From assembly GCA_024235695.1 (NCBI GenBank), contig JACKLX010000003.1:186001-250000 (forward strand): DNA of 64,000 nucleotides. The letters run 5' to 3'. Below, in pieces: positions 21,910 through 30,874 of the stretch (the stretch's first letter is position 1; each line of letters opens with the position of its first letter). The notes beneath the pieces are model-generated. The model searched no databases. It saw nothing but the letters and a program-made list of their open reading frames with translations, and was not told where the DNA came from. The position numbers and the translations under genes are program-made. This stretch comes from Accumulibacter sp. (GTDB lineage: Bacteria > Pseudomonadota > Gammaproteobacteria > Burkholderiales > Rhodocyclaceae).

Positions 21910-23178
21910 ATGGACAAGAGAACTCCGCCGCCCGCCCCGAGTAGCGACAGCAGCACGGCGGCAGGCACAGGCGAAGGCGACAACGATCAATCCGCGGTCG
22001 CCAAGCCGGCGCCAAGAGCAGCAAGGCCGCGTGCCGCGTCGACGGCGACGCGTACGGCGCGGCCGCGCAAGGCGTCGGCCGGTGATGTGGCGCCGGCTCG
22101 CACTCCCAAGGCGATGGCGGCTTACGACGTGGCCGAAGCGACCAGTTCGGCGGTGGAGCAAAAGAAGGTCGCGCTGCGCGACATCATCGCGCATGCCACG
22201 GTCGGCGATACGGCATCGCTGGCCAAGACGCTTGAAGCGATCATGACCGGTGCGTCTCCCGACGATGCCGCGGCGCTGCGCAAGGCCCTGATGGAGCAAG
22301 AGAAACGGCCGGAGGCGAAGCCGTCGAGCAGTCCGGACGACGAGCTGGCTTCGAGCTGGCGCGAGACGAGTTCCTATCCCTACCGCAACCTGATGTCACG
22401 CAAGGCCTACGAGAAGCAGAAATACGGTCTGCAGGTCGAGTTGCTGAAGCTGCAGAACTGGATCAAGGAAAAAGGGCAGCGCGTCGTCGTCATCTTCGAG
22501 GGACGCGATGCCGCCGGCAAGGGTGGTGCGATCAAGCGCTTTACCGAGCACCTCAACCCGCGCGGTGGTCGCGTCGTGGCGCTCGAGAAGCCCAACGAGC
22601 AGGAGCGTGGCCAGTGGTACTTCCAGCGCTACATCCGCCACTTGCCGACGGCTGGCGAGATCGTCTTCTGCGACCGCTCCTGGTATAACCGTGCCGGCGT
22701 CGAGCGGGTGATGGGTTTCTGCACCGAGGACGAGTACACCGAATTCATGCGCCAGACGCCGGAAGTCGAGCGCACACTGGTACGCAGCGGTATCCACCTG
22801 ATCAAGTTCTGGTTCTCGGTCAGTCGCAAGGAACAGCGCCGTCGCTTCAAGGAGCGCCAGGTGCACCCGCTCAAGCAGTGGAAGCTGTCGCCAATCGACC
22901 TCGCCTCGCTCGACAAGTGGGACGACTACACCAAGGCCAAGGAAGCGATGTTCTTCCATACCGACACCGCCGAAACGCCGTGGACGGTGATCAAGTCGGA
23001 CTGCAAGAAGCGTGCGCGCCTGAACGCCATGCGCTATGTCCTGCACAAGCTCAATTACACGGGCAAGGACGTCGATGCCATCGGCGCGATCGATCCGCTG
23101 CTCGTCGGTCGTCCGCATGTGGTTTACGAACCCGGCGGAACGGGCCACGCGGCAGGAGAGCACACGCCAATCCTGTAG
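21910..23178 (+). CDS. ppk2: Polyphosphate kinase 2, class I
   Basis: PPK2 transfers phosphate between polyphosphate and nucleotides, usually driving polyphosphate-dependent phosphorylation of GDP or ADP. The product has 422 residues. The catalytic core starts at about residue 150 and has Walker A EGRDAAGKGG (near 197), Walker B EIVFCDRSWYNR (near 250) and the lid segment KEQRRRFKERQ. A single core copy indicates class I or III, and sequence features fit class I. The first 150 residues are an Ala/Pro/Arg-rich tail (KPAPRAARPRAAST...) and a helical stretch not needed for catalysis. The ATG at 21910 is preceded by GGGAGAG. A strong terminator follows the gene, so it is monocistronic. Confidence 0.93.
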   Translation: MDKRTPPPAPSSDSSTAAGTGEGDNDQSAVAKPAPRAARPRAASTATRTARPRKASAGDVAPARTPKAMAAYDVAEATSSAVEQKKVALRDIIAHATVGDTASLAKTLEAIMTGASPDDAAALRKALMEQEKRPEAKPSSSPDDELASSWRETSSYPYRNLMSRKAYEKQKYGLQVELLKLQNWIKEKGQRVVVIFEGRDAAGKGGAIKRFTEHLNPRGGRVVALEKPNEQERGQWYFQRYIRHLPTAGEIVFCDRSWYNRAGVERVMGFCTEDEYTEFMRQTPEVERTLVRSGIHLIKFWFSVSRKEQRRRFKERQVHPLKQWKLSPIDLASLDKWDDYTKAKEAMFFHTDTAETPWTVIKSDCKKRARLNAMRYVLHKLNYTGKDVDAIGAIDPLLVGRPHVVYEPGGTGHAAGEHTPIL

Positions 23179-23201
23179 TCTGGCAGCGCAGTCGGAGCCG
23201 A

Positions 23202-23237
23202 CCGCAGGGGCGCCTCAGGCGCCCCTGCGGCTTTCTT
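23202..23237 (+). terminator. Rho-independent terminator of ppk2
   Basis: A perfect 13-bp stem CCGCAGGGGCGCC/GGCGCCCCTGCGG with a TCA loop is followed by CTTTCTT. It lies 23 bases after the ppk2 stop. Confidence 0.88.
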
Positions 23238-23282
23238 GCGCTTCTTTCTGGAGTTCGTGATCCGACCGCTCGCCAGGAGCGG

Positions 23283-23930
23283 CTATTCGGCATCCGGCTG
23301 CCGGCCGGGGTGCGCGGCGGCGAATTCGGGCAGTTCGGCGCAACGGTCGCTGATCCGCCTGATCGTCGGGTAGGGCGTCAGATCGACATTGAAGCGCCGG
23401 GCGTTGAAAACCTGCGGAATCAGGCCGCAGTCGGCGAGGCCAGGCGTGTCGCCGTGACAGAACTCACCGGTCTGCGCTTCGCGCGCCAGGTGTGCTTCGA
23501 CGGTTCCAAGACCCTGCTCGACCCAGTGTCGGTACCAGTTGTTGACGCTGTTCTCGGAAGCGTCCAGTTCGGTCGTCAGGTAGCGCAGCACGCGCAGGTT
23601 GTTGAGCGGGTGTATGTCGCAGGCGACGATCATCGCCAATGCACGAACGCGTGCGCGACCGGCCGCGTCGGTCGGTAGCAGTGGCCTTGGTGGCCATCTT
23701 TCCTCGAGATATTCGAGGATCGCCAGCGACTGACTGATGGTGATCGTGCCATCGCTGAGGCAGGGCACCAGGGCGCCGGGATTGATCGCGCGGTAGTCAT
23801 CGCGCAGGTGCTCGCCGCCGTCGCGGGCAAGGTGCACCGGCACGCTCTCGTAGGCGAGTCCCTTGAGCTGCAGCCCGATGCGTACGCGGTAGGCGGCCGA
23901 GCTGCGGAAGTAGGTGTAGAGCTTGAGCAT
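23283..23930 (-). CDS. maiA: Maleylacetoacetate isomerase (zeta-class GST)
   Basis: It isomerises maleylacetoacetate to fumarylacetoacetate in tyrosine/homogentisate degradation, or the pyruvate analogue in gentisate degradation. The 215-residue product begins LKLYTYFRSSAAYRVRIGL, with the zeta-class SSxxxRVRIAL-type active-site motif. The glutathione-binding segment ITISQSLAILEYLEE and the C-terminal SVNNWYRHWVEQGL are also typical. A GGGGAA precedes the ATG. It is the last gene of a three-gene operon with the fumarylacetoacetase-family and VOC genes, 36 bases behind the former. Confidence 0.92.
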   Translation of the reverse strand: MLKLYTYFRSSAAYRVRIGLQLKGLAYESVPVHLARDGGEHLRDDYRAINPGALVPCLSDGTITISQSLAILEYLEERWPPRPLLPTDAAGRARVRALAMIVACDIHPLNNLRVLRYLTTELDASENSVNNWYRHWVEQGLGTVEAHLAREAQTGEFCHGDTPGLADCGLIPQVFNARRFNVDLTPYPTIRRISDRCAELPEFAAAHPGRQPDAE

Positions 23931-23966
23931 GGTCGTTCCCCGGTGCTACCGCCGGCACTGGTGCCC

Positions 23967-24989
23967 TCAGCTGCCGTCGGGGCAGGGCGCCACGGTCTGC
24001 TCGATGGCGCCGAAGATGCTGTGGCCGTCGCCATCCAGCATCTCGATGCGGACGCGGTCGCCGAATTTCAGGAAAGCCGTTCGCGCAGCGCCGCACTCGA
24101 TCGTCTCGTACATCCGCAGTTCGGCCAGACAGCAATAACCGACACCGCCGTTGGCGATGCTCGAGCCGTGCAGGCTGCCCTGTCGGTTCGAAACGGTGCC
24201 CGAGCCGACGATCGTGCCGGCTGCCAACGCGCGCGTGCGGGCGGCGTGGGCGAGCAGCTGGCTGAAGTCGAAAGTCATGTCGATGCCGGCATTTGGCCTG
24301 CCGAAGGGCTCGCCATTGATGTGCACCAGCAAAGGCAGGTGGACCTTGGCATGGTGCCAGGCATCGCCGAGTTCATCGGGCGTCACGGCGACCGGCGAGA
24401 ATGCGCTGGCCGGCTTGGACTGGAAGAAGCCAAAGCCCTTGGCCAGCTCGCCGGGGATCAGCTGCCGCAGCGAAACGTCATTGACCAGCATCAGCAGACG
24501 GATGGCGCTGGCACATTGCGCGGGGCTGGCAGCCATCGGCAGGTCGCCGGTAACTACCGCGACCTCTGCCTCGAGATCGATGCCCCAGTTCTCGGACAGC
24601 GCGATGATCGGATCGCGCGGTCCGAGGAAGCAGTCCGAGCCGCCCTGGTAGATCAGCGGGTCGCTGAGCAACGACGGCGGCAATTCGGCACCGCGCGCCT
24701 TGCGTACCAGCTCGACGTGGTTGATGTAGGCCGAGCAATCGGCCCACTGATAGGCGCGCGGCAGCGGCGAGTGACAGCGGGCCTCGGCAAAGGGCTGGGC
24801 GTGGCGAGCAGCGCCATTGTTCAGGGCGGCGTATACCTCGGCGAGTTGCGGCGCGCACCGCGGCCAATCGTCGAGCGCTGCCTGCAGCGTGCAGGCGACG
24901 GCCGGGACAGGCTGGCAGCGGCCAAGGTCGCGGCTGACGACGACCAGCATCCCGTCACGACCGCCGGATTTCAGGGTGGCGAGTTTCAT
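23967..24989 (-). CDS. Fumarylacetoacetate hydrolase family protein
   Basis: The product has 340 residues. The C-terminal FAH domain shows the acidic metal-site residues in GIDLEAEVAVVTGD and the segments VNDVSLRQLIP, QSKPASAFSPVAVTP and GTIVGSGTVSN. The N-terminal part (MKLATLKSGGRDGMLVVVSRDL) matches the small beta domain of this subfamily. In this family enzymes cleave fumarylacetoacetate or fumarylpyruvate C-C bonds. The adjoining maleylacetoacetate isomerase gene supports that pairing, but no homogentisate or gentisate dioxygenase is in the window, so the exact substrate is open. Confidence 0.88.
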   Translation of the reverse strand: MKLATLKSGGRDGMLVVVSRDLGRCQPVPAVACTLQAALDDWPRCAPQLAEVYAALNNGAARHAQPFAEARCHSPLPRAYQWADCSAYINHVELVRKARGAELPPSLLSDPLIYQGGSDCFLGPRDPIIALSENWGIDLEAEVAVVTGDLPMAASPAQCASAIRLLMLVNDVSLRQLIPGELAKGFGFFQSKPASAFSPVAVTPDELGDAWHHAKVHLPLLVHINGEPFGRPNAGIDMTFDFSQLLAHAARTRALAAGTIVGSGTVSNRQGSLHGSSIANGGVGYCCLAELRMYETIECGAARTAFLKFGDRVRIEMLDGDGHSIFGAIEQTVAPCPDGS

Positions 24990-25076
24990 CGCTGCAGGCC
25001 TCGGCTTCCGGCAGCCGATCGATGCCGCGGCGAGATGTCTCGCGGGGCCGCCGCCAGCTGGGCCGCCTGGCGGCGA

Positions 25077-25613
25077 TCAGGGCGCATGACTGCCATCGTG
25101 CATCCAGGCGGCGTGTTTCGGTGCCTTCCTGGTTTGCGCCCATTCGTCGATCATCTGCCATTTCACGGCATCCAGACGGGCCATCATTGCCGGCGTGGCG
25201 GTGTTGCACGCCAGCTCGAGTCGATGGCCGCTGGGGTCGAAGAAATAGATCGACTTGAACAGGGTATGGTCGGTGACGCCAACCACCTCGATACCGTCGG
25301 CTTGCAGCCGTTGCCGGGCAGCCAGGAGCTCGTCCAGCGAAGCGACCTCGAAAGCGATGTGCTGGGTCCAGGCCGGGGTGTTGCGGTCGCGGTCCATCGG
25401 GGGCTGGGTGGGCAGTTCAAAAAAGGCCAGGATGTTGCCACCGCCAGCGTCGAGAAAGACGTGCATGTAGGGGTCGGGCTCGCCGGTGGACGGCACCTTG
25501 TCCTCGGCGATCGCGAGGACGAAATCCATGCCGAGGTACTTGCCGTACCACTCGACCGTCTGCTTGGCATCGACGCAGCGGTACGCCACGTGATGGATCT
25601 TCCGGATCTTCAT
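25077..25613 (-). CDS. VOC (glyoxalase/bleomycin resistance/dioxygenase) superfamily protein
   Basis: The product has 178 residues and one vicinal-oxygen-chelate module. It starts MKIRKIHHVAYRCVDAKQTV with the first metal-ligand His, has HIAFEVASLDELLAARQRL in the second half and ends with the Glu ligand in FFDPSGHRLELACN. It could be a small dioxygenase or an isomerase. Being first in the operon with the FAH-family and maiA genes, it probably acts in the same aromatic pathway. The ATG at 25613 has a strong GGGAGAAG upstream; sequence before it is not coding. Confidence 0.85.
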   Translation of the reverse strand: MKIRKIHHVAYRCVDAKQTVEWYGKYLGMDFVLAIAEDKVPSTGEPDPYMHVFLDAGGGNILAFFELPTQPPMDRDRNTPAWTQHIAFEVASLDELLAARQRLQADGIEVVGVTDHTLFKSIYFFDPSGHRLELACNTATPAMMARLDAVKWQMIDEWAQTRKAPKHAAWMHDGSHAP

Positions 25614-25847
25614 TCGCTTCTCCCGCGCCTGCCGCATGTCCCCTGTTCGCGTTTGCCCGCCGGGCGGAATCTCGCCGACCACCCCATTAAATCCGAAGTG
25701 GGCCCATGATGGCAACGATTGCCCCTACAATCACGGCTTGTTCAAGCAAACGCCCCGGGCCGGATTCGCCACGGTTCGGCCACCAGAGCCGTCCTGGCAG
25801 TGCTGCCGTGGCGATCGTCGGCCGCTCGATTCGAGCCCACCGGAACC

Positions 25848-26453
25848 TTGCCTAGCCTTCGTCTTGATCAGCTGCGCACTCGCCATGTCGGTCCGATCGA
25901 CCTTTGCGTCGTTGCCGGCGAGTGCGTCTGCATCCAGGGAGCTTCCGGCAGCGGCAAGACGCTGTTGTTGCGCGCCGTCGCCGATCTGGATCCGCACCAC
26001 GGCGAGGCCTGGCTCGATGGAGAAGCGTGTTCGAAGCTGCCGGCGCCGCAGTGGCGGCGTTCGGTTGCGCTGGTAGTGGCGGAGAGCCAGTGGTGGTCGG
26101 AGCGGGTCGGCGACCATTTCGAGCGCGGCGTCGATGGCGCATGGATGGAACTGCTCGGCTTGCCCGGCGCGGCTCTCGAATGGCAGGTTGGCCGTTGCTC
26201 GACCGGCGAAAGGCAGCGCCTCGCCTTGCTGCGAACGCTGATGCAGGGTCCGGCCGCGCTCCTGCTCGACGAGCCGACCGGCAATCTCGATAAGGACAGC
26301 ACGCAACGTGTCGAGGCCCTGCTGGACGGCTATCGGCGGCAACGGCAGGCGGCCGTACTGTGGGTCAGTCACGACCCGAGCCAGATCGAGCGCGTCGCCC
26401 AACGCCGCTTTGCCTTGCACCAAGGCAGGCTCGAGGAGGACGGGTTCGAGTGA
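25848..26453 (+). CDS. ABC transporter ATP-binding protein, FetA/YbbL-like
   Basis: The ATPase has Walker A GASGSGKT, signature STGERQRLALLRTL, Walker B ALLLDEPTGNLD and the H-loop LWVSHDP. Its product is about 201 residues if the TTG at 25848 is the start; the frame is open to 25719, and a GTG at 25800 is another choice. A TACAAT near 25726 could be the -10 element, which argues against the earliest start. The permease gene overlaps its stop codon (GTGA), so they form one exporter. E. coli FetAB is implicated in iron homeostasis and oxidative stress resistance; the substrate here is unproven. Confidence 0.85.
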   Translation: MPSLRLDQLRTRHVGPIDLCVVAGECVCIQGASGSGKTLLLRAVADLDPHHGEAWLDGEACSKLPAPQWRRSVALVVAESQWWSERVGDHFERGVDGAWMELLGLPGAALEWQVGRCSTGERQRLALLRTLMQGPAALLLDEPTGNLDKDSTQRVEALLDGYRRQRQAAVLWVSHDPSQIERVAQRRFALHQGRLEEDGFE

Positions 26454-27253
26454 ACGCGGTCGCTCTTTCGCCATTCGATCTCGCGATCGCGGCGCTGCTG
26501 ATCGTCGCCCTCGCCGGGCTGTCGCTGCGGCTGCAACTTGGCGTCGAGCGCCAGTTGCTGGCGTCGGCCGCCCGCAGCACCATTCAGTTGTTGCTCATCG
26601 GCCTGGTGCTCAAGGTCTTGTTCGATAACGCCCGGCTGCCGTGGGTGGTGCTGATGGCCGGGGTGATGATAGCGGTTGCCGGGCGTGAGGTGATGGTTCG
26701 GCAGAAGCGTCGATTGATCGGCTGGTGGGGTTTCGGCGTCGGTACCCTGTCGATGTTCGTCTCGTCGTTCACGGTCACCGTCATGGCGCTGGCGCTGGTG
26801 ATCGGCACCACGCCATGGTACGCGCCGCAATATGCCATCCCTCTGTTGGGCATGATCCTCGGCAACACCATGAACGGCATCTCGTTGGGACTCGACCGGC
26901 TGACCCAGGATGCCGCACAGAAACGCCAGATAATCGAGACGCGCCTGGCCCTGGGCGAGAGCTGGCAGGGCGCAATTTCCGACAGTCGCCACGAGGCGAT
27001 CCGGGTTGGCCTGATTCCGATCATCAACGCCATGTCGGCTGCCGGCATCGTCAGCCTGCCGGGTATGATGACCGGCCAGATCCTCGCCGGAACGCCGCCG
27101 GTCGAGGCCGTCAAGTACCAGATCCTGGTGATGTTCCTGATCGCCGGCGGCACCGGTTTCGGTACCGTGGTGGCGGTCAGTCTGGCCGCCCGGCGCCTTT
27201 TCGACGAGCGCCACCGCCTGCGCCTGGATCGCTTGCGCCTGGCCGGGAAATGA
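26450..27253 (+). CDS. ABC transporter permease, FetB/YbbM-like (UPF0014)
   Basis: The product has 267 residues with about six to seven hydrophobic helices. The family signatures IQLLLIGLVLKVLF, LGMILGNTMNGISLGLDRL and SAAGIVSLPGMMTGQILAG are all present, the last being the most conserved UPF0014 segment. The start is the GTG at 26450, which overlaps the TGA of the ATPase gene, implying translational coupling. Together the two genes encode a complete inner-membrane exporter whose E. coli counterpart is linked to iron efflux. Confidence 0.92.
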   Translation: MNAVALSPFDLAIAALLIVALAGLSLRLQLGVERQLLASAARSTIQLLLIGLVLKVLFDNARLPWVVLMAGVMIAVAGREVMVRQKRRLIGWWGFGVGTLSMFVSSFTVTVMALALVIGTTPWYAPQYAIPLLGMILGNTMNGISLGLDRLTQDAAQKRQIIETRLALGESWQGAISDSRHEAIRVGLIPIINAMSAAGIVSLPGMMTGQILAGTPPVEAVKYQILVMFLIAGGTGFGTVVAVSLAARRLFDERHRLRLDRLRLAGK

Positions 27254-27484
27254 AGGTGATTGGCGGCGAAGCAGCGATTGACTCCGGCCGCCAGGAGCGG
27301 ATAGATTCACCTTGGTGTTGGCTGGCGCGACTTCCGGCAAGCATTGACGATGTCAAGGAGACGATTGCCCCGGGCACCGCCTGATGCTGCCAGGTCACGC
27401 CAGGCGCACGCCGTGACCACCTTTGCATGCGGCGGCCCGGGCAAGCGAAAAGCAGTTTTGCCAAACTTGATACAGGAGCGACAA

Positions 27485-27784
27485 ATGAGCTTGAAGGAAA
27501 CGAAGGATGCCTACATCGGAAAGCTGAAACTTCAGCTTGACCAATGGAGTGCGGACATTGACGCCATGGAAGCGCGGGCCAGGCAGGCCGATGCCGATCT
27601 GAAAGGCGCCTATCAGGACAAGCTGGAAGAATTGAGGTACCAGAAGACCCTGGCGCACGGCCGGATCATCGAGTTGCAGAATGCGGCCGATGATGCCTGG
27701 GAAGAAATCAGCAGAGGCAGCGAAAGCATCTGGGAAACGGTGAAGAAGACCTTTGCCGACGCCAGGGCAAAATTTGACAGATAG
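27485..27784 (+). CDS. Small coiled-coil protein, Sll1863-like stress protein
   Basis: The product has 99 residues and is almost entirely helical, with heptad spacing through KLKLQLDQWSADIDAMEARA and LKGAYQDKLEELRYQKTL. The C-terminal motif DDAWEEISRGSESIWETVKK, with regularly spaced Trp, matches small Sll1863-type coiled-coil proteins that are found near stress genes. No enzymatic motif is present. A GGAG precedes the ATG, and the gene ends just before a strong terminator. Its role is unknown. Confidence 0.82.
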   Translation: MSLKETKDAYIGKLKLQLDQWSADIDAMEARARQADADLKGAYQDKLEELRYQKTLAHGRIIELQNAADDAWEEISRGSESIWETVKKTFADARAKFDR

Positions 27785-27816
27785 CGGCTTTCATCGCTGC
27801 CTGCAGGACATCAAAG

Positions 27817-27843
27817 ACGGAGCGAGCGCTCCGTTTTTTTTTT
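27817..27843 (+). terminator. Rho-independent terminator
   Basis: A perfect 8-bp stem ACGGAGCG/CGCTCCGT with a 2-base loop runs into ten T residues. It lies about 30 bases after the coiled-coil gene. Confidence 0.9.
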
Positions 27844-28173
27844 GTGCCCGGCAGAACGCACTTGTCTGGCGGTGGCAGTCCTTCGCTCGCCCGCCAAGCG
27901 AGCGAGGTGGCCGAGCTTTCCAACGAACCGCTGGCTGCGCAACCACAGCTCCGGTGGTGTTTGCGGACGACGGGAGTCAGGCCGGCTGCTGCTCGGGTGC
28001 GTGCGGCCTCCCGGTCGGTCTCGGCGCATGTCCCTTGCCGCGGGGTGTGAAGCGGCTTGACCGGTGGTCGACAGGCGGCCCGCTTCCCTGGTTTGACGTT
28101 TCTGAAAATTAATAGATAGCACTTACTAAAAAAATAGCGTGCCTATCGTGTCGAGCCGTGCTATCGTTGCTCC
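27844..28173. other. Intergenic stretch upstream of the depolymerase gene
   Basis: No gene is seen. The last 80 bases are conspicuously AT-rich compared with the surroundings (28100-28136) and include TTGACG at 28093-28098 with several TA-rich hexamers behind it, so the promoter of the depolymerase gene is probably here. I cannot fix the -10. Confidence 0.45.
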
Positions 28174-30813
28174 ATGCCCAATCGACTTGCACGTTACGAC
28201 TTCAGCGAGCGACTCGCCGACCTGCTCGGGGAATCGCGCCGCGACCTGCGCTTTCGCGTCACCCTGATGGTCAGCGGCGGACTGGTGTCTCCCGGTCCGC
28301 GCGGGCGGGGTTCGCCGCCCGCCAGCCCGCAGTACGCCGCTCGTCTGCTGATCGGCGCGATGGCCGCACCGCAACAGGCGCAGACCATCGAGGCCATTCG
28401 CTGTTATGAAGACCTGCGGCCGGCGGCGGTGGCGCCGGGTGACAACACGCCGAGAGTGCTGTTCGGTCCGGCGGTCGCCGCTCCTGCCGCAGAGCAGCGA
28501 GCCCATTCGGCGATACGCCTCGACGGATTGCGTTTCGGCGAGGCTCTCGCCAGATTGCTGGAGCTGGCCTGCGCCGACGAGACGCGAGCGATCGTAGCCA
28601 GTGAGCTGTTCGGGGTGTGGGTGAACCGCGGTTGCCCGGTCGCCTCACTGCAATTCAGCGCCTGGTGGCAGGGGCGTCGCGCCGTATTCAGTCATACCTA
28701 TGGCCTGGCTCCGGCGGCAACGCCACCAGCCTGGCTCGATCCGCAACGTGGTGGATTGGTCGATCCCGGCCTGTTCCACACCGTCTTCCTGCCGGTCCGC
28801 AAATTGATCGAGATCGGCTGCCTTACCACCTTGTCAGATGACAGGAGCAGTCCAATGCTGAACAAACTGGGTCACAAGATGGCCGCCATCGCCAACATGG
28901 CAAAACTCGCCGCCAAGACGCCGCACGGCAGTCGCTGGGAGAAACTCCTGTCGACCCTGGCGTCGGTGCAAGCGTGGTCGGAACAGGTCGACTCGCAGGA
29001 GAACCGGCTGGTCGAAATGAGCGACTTCGGCGCCAATCCCGGCGAATTGCGGATGTATGCCTACTTTCCCGAGCAGATGCCCGCCGACGCGCCACTGGTC
29101 GTCGTCCTGCATGGCTGCACGCAGAGCGCGGCGTCTTACAACAAGGGCAGCGGCTGGTCGACGCTGGCCGACCGCTACGGTTTTGCGCTGCTGTTCCCTC
29201 AGCAGCAGTGGAACAACAATCCGCTGCGCTGTTTCAACTGGTTCCGGCCGGAAGACAACGCCCGCGAACGCGGCGAGGCGCTGTCGATCAGGCAGATGGT
29301 CGACAAGATGGTGGCGGAAAAAGGGATCGATCGCCGCCGCGTGTTCGTCACCGGCACTTCGTCGGGTGGCGCGATGACGACCGTGATGCTGGCCAGCTAT
29401 CCGGACGTTTTTGCCGGCGGCGCGGTCATTGCCGGCGTTCCCTACCGCACCGCCAAGGGCTTGCAGGAGGGGCTGGAAAGCATTTTTCAGGGACGTCAAC
29501 GTTCACCGGATGAATGGGGCGCGCTGGTGCGCGCGGCTTCCAGCCATCGCGGGCCATGGCCCAGAGTCTCGGTCTGGCACGGCGACGCCGATACTGCCGT
29601 CAAGCCGGTCAACGCCGAGGAGATCATCAAGCAGTGGGTCAACGTTCATGGGTTGCCGCTGCAGCCGACCATCGAGATGCCGGTCGATGGTTATCCGCGC
29701 CGGGTCTGGCAGGGGCCGGATGGTGAAGAGCTGATCGAGTCCTACACGATTACCGGCATGTCGCACGGGGCCGCCCTCGATCCGGGTCCGGAGCCACATC
29801 AGTGCGGTACGGCGGCGCCCTTCTTCAACGCGGTCGGGATCTCGTCGACGCACCGCATTGCCGATTTCTGGGGATTGCTGGCCGACCGCCCGCAGCGCGC
29901 AACAGGGCCGGCAGCCGACGCCGCGGCCAACGGTAGAGAGACTGCCGATGCCCCTGCAGCGGCTGCCAGCCGCGGCTTGGACCATGAAACGGAAGCTGCC
30001 GGCGCCGCCGCGGCCGCTGGCGCGGCGGAGGCGGTGCCGGCGACGGGGCCGGTCAAGGCGGCCGAGCGGGCATCCGGCGAGGAGACGGAGCGCGAGGCGG
30101 GTGAGCGGCATGCAGCCGGCGCCGGCGAGCCGCGCGCGGCGGCTGGCTTGTCAGGCGGTCTCGACGTACATGGCATCATTTCGGCGTCGCTGCAGGCGGC
30201 GGGCTTGCTCAAGGGCGGCAGCAGGCCGCGCAGCACGGCGCCGCTGGGGATCGACGTTCCGGGAATTATCTCGACGGCGCTGGAGGCCGCTGGCGTGCTC
30301 AAGGGCATCGGTCAGCAGCGGGCCGCTTCAACGAGCGCCAGGGGGACGCTCGACAACAGCGGTTGGGAAGGGGTCGGCTGGGACCTGCTGCGCGATGATC
30401 CACGGGCATTTCGTGGTGGTTCGATGCTGTACGGGCACGCCTCGTCGGGTGACGCCGGCACCGTTGGCGCGCGCGCGCAGTCGATATCGCGGCGTGTTGT
30501 GCTCGGCCCACGGCCCGAGTTGAGCTATGTTCGCCGGCTCGACCTCAATGCCGCGGTCAACGATTACACCAGCGCCAGTTTCCGGGTGCTGGTCGACGGT
30601 ATCGTCGTCGATGAAGTCACGGCCATCGGCATGGTCCATCAGGAAAACGAATGGCTGCGGCAATCGGCGGTAGATCTGGCGCGCTTCGCCAACCGGACGG
30701 TGACGCTGACGCTCGAAGTAGCGGCCTATTCGAACATCTACAGCACGGTTTACGCCAAGGCCTGGGTGGACCAGATGACGATTGCCAACGCCGTCGACGT
30801 CGCTCACTGCTGA
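28174..30813 (+). CDS. PHB-depolymerase-family esterase with N-terminal regulator-like region and C-terminal beta domain
   Basis: The frame encodes 879 residues. The esterase core (about 260-590) belongs to the LpqC/PHB-depolymerase group: LVVVLHGCTQSAASYN forms the oxyanion region, VTGTSSGGAMT holds the nucleophile (Ser396), WHGDADTAV the acid (near 471) and GMSHGAA the base (His531). Residues 8-77 look instead like small winged-helix regulators found in proteobacterial genomes and phages. A linker rich in Ala and Glu leads to two 20-residue tandem repeats (GLDVHGIISASLQAAGLLKG, then GIDVPGIISTALEAAGVLKG), and the last 150 residues look beta-rich. An AGGAG lies before an internal ATG at 28855 (residue 228), so the esterase may also be made alone. 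No signal peptide is visible, so intracellular polymer or oligomers are the likely substrate. Confidence 0.85.
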   Translation: MPNRLARYDFSERLADLLGESRRDLRFRVTLMVSGGLVSPGPRGRGSPPASPQYAARLLIGAMAAPQQAQTIEAIRCYEDLRPAAVAPGDNTPRVLFGPAVAAPAAEQRAHSAIRLDGLRFGEALARLLELACADETRAIVASELFGVWVNRGCPVASLQFSAWWQGRRAVFSHTYGLAPAATPPAWLDPQRGGLVDPGLFHTVFLPVRKLIEIGCLTTLSDDRSSPMLNKLGHKMAAIANMAKLAAKTPHGSRWEKLLSTLASVQAWSEQVDSQENRLVEMSDFGANPGELRMYAYFPEQMPADAPLVVVLHGCTQSAASYNKGSGWSTLADRYGFALLFPQQQWNNNPLRCFNWFRPEDNARERGEALSIRQMVDKMVAEKGIDRRRVFVTGTSSGGAMTTVMLASYPDVFAGGAVIAGVPYRTAKGLQEGLESIFQGRQRSPDEWGALVRAASSHRGPWPRVSVWHGDADTAVKPVNAEEIIKQWVNVHGLPLQPTIEMPVDGYPRRVWQGPDGEELIESYTITGMSHGAALDPGPEPHQCGTAAPFFNAVGISSTHRIADFWGLLADRPQRATGPAADAAANGRETADAPAAAASRGLDHETEAAGAAAAAGAAEAVPATGPVKAAERASGEETEREAGERHAAGAGEPRAAAGLSGGLDVHGIISASLQAAGLLKGGSRPRSTAPLGIDVPGIISTALEAAGVLKGIGQQRAASTSARGTLDNSGWEGVGWDLLRDDPRAFRGGSMLYGHASSGDAGTVGARAQSISRRVVLGPRPELSYVRRLDLNAAVNDYTSASFRVLVDGIVVDEVTAIGMVHQENEWLRQSAVDLARFANRTVTLTLEVAAYSNIYSTVYAKAWVDQMTIANAVDVAHC

Positions 30814-30815
30814 GC

Positions 30816-30849
30816 GGCGGCGGTTCCCGGCACGGCGGCAACCGCCGCC
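30816..30849. terminator. Hairpin between convergent genes
   Basis: A perfect 10-bp stem GGCGGCGGTT/AACCGCCGCC encloses a 14-base loop between the depolymerase and enoyl-CoA hydratase genes, which converge here. There is little T-run on either side, so termination is uncertain. Confidence 0.4.
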
Positions 30850-30874
30850 GGTCGGGGATCGGCGGCCTGCCGGC

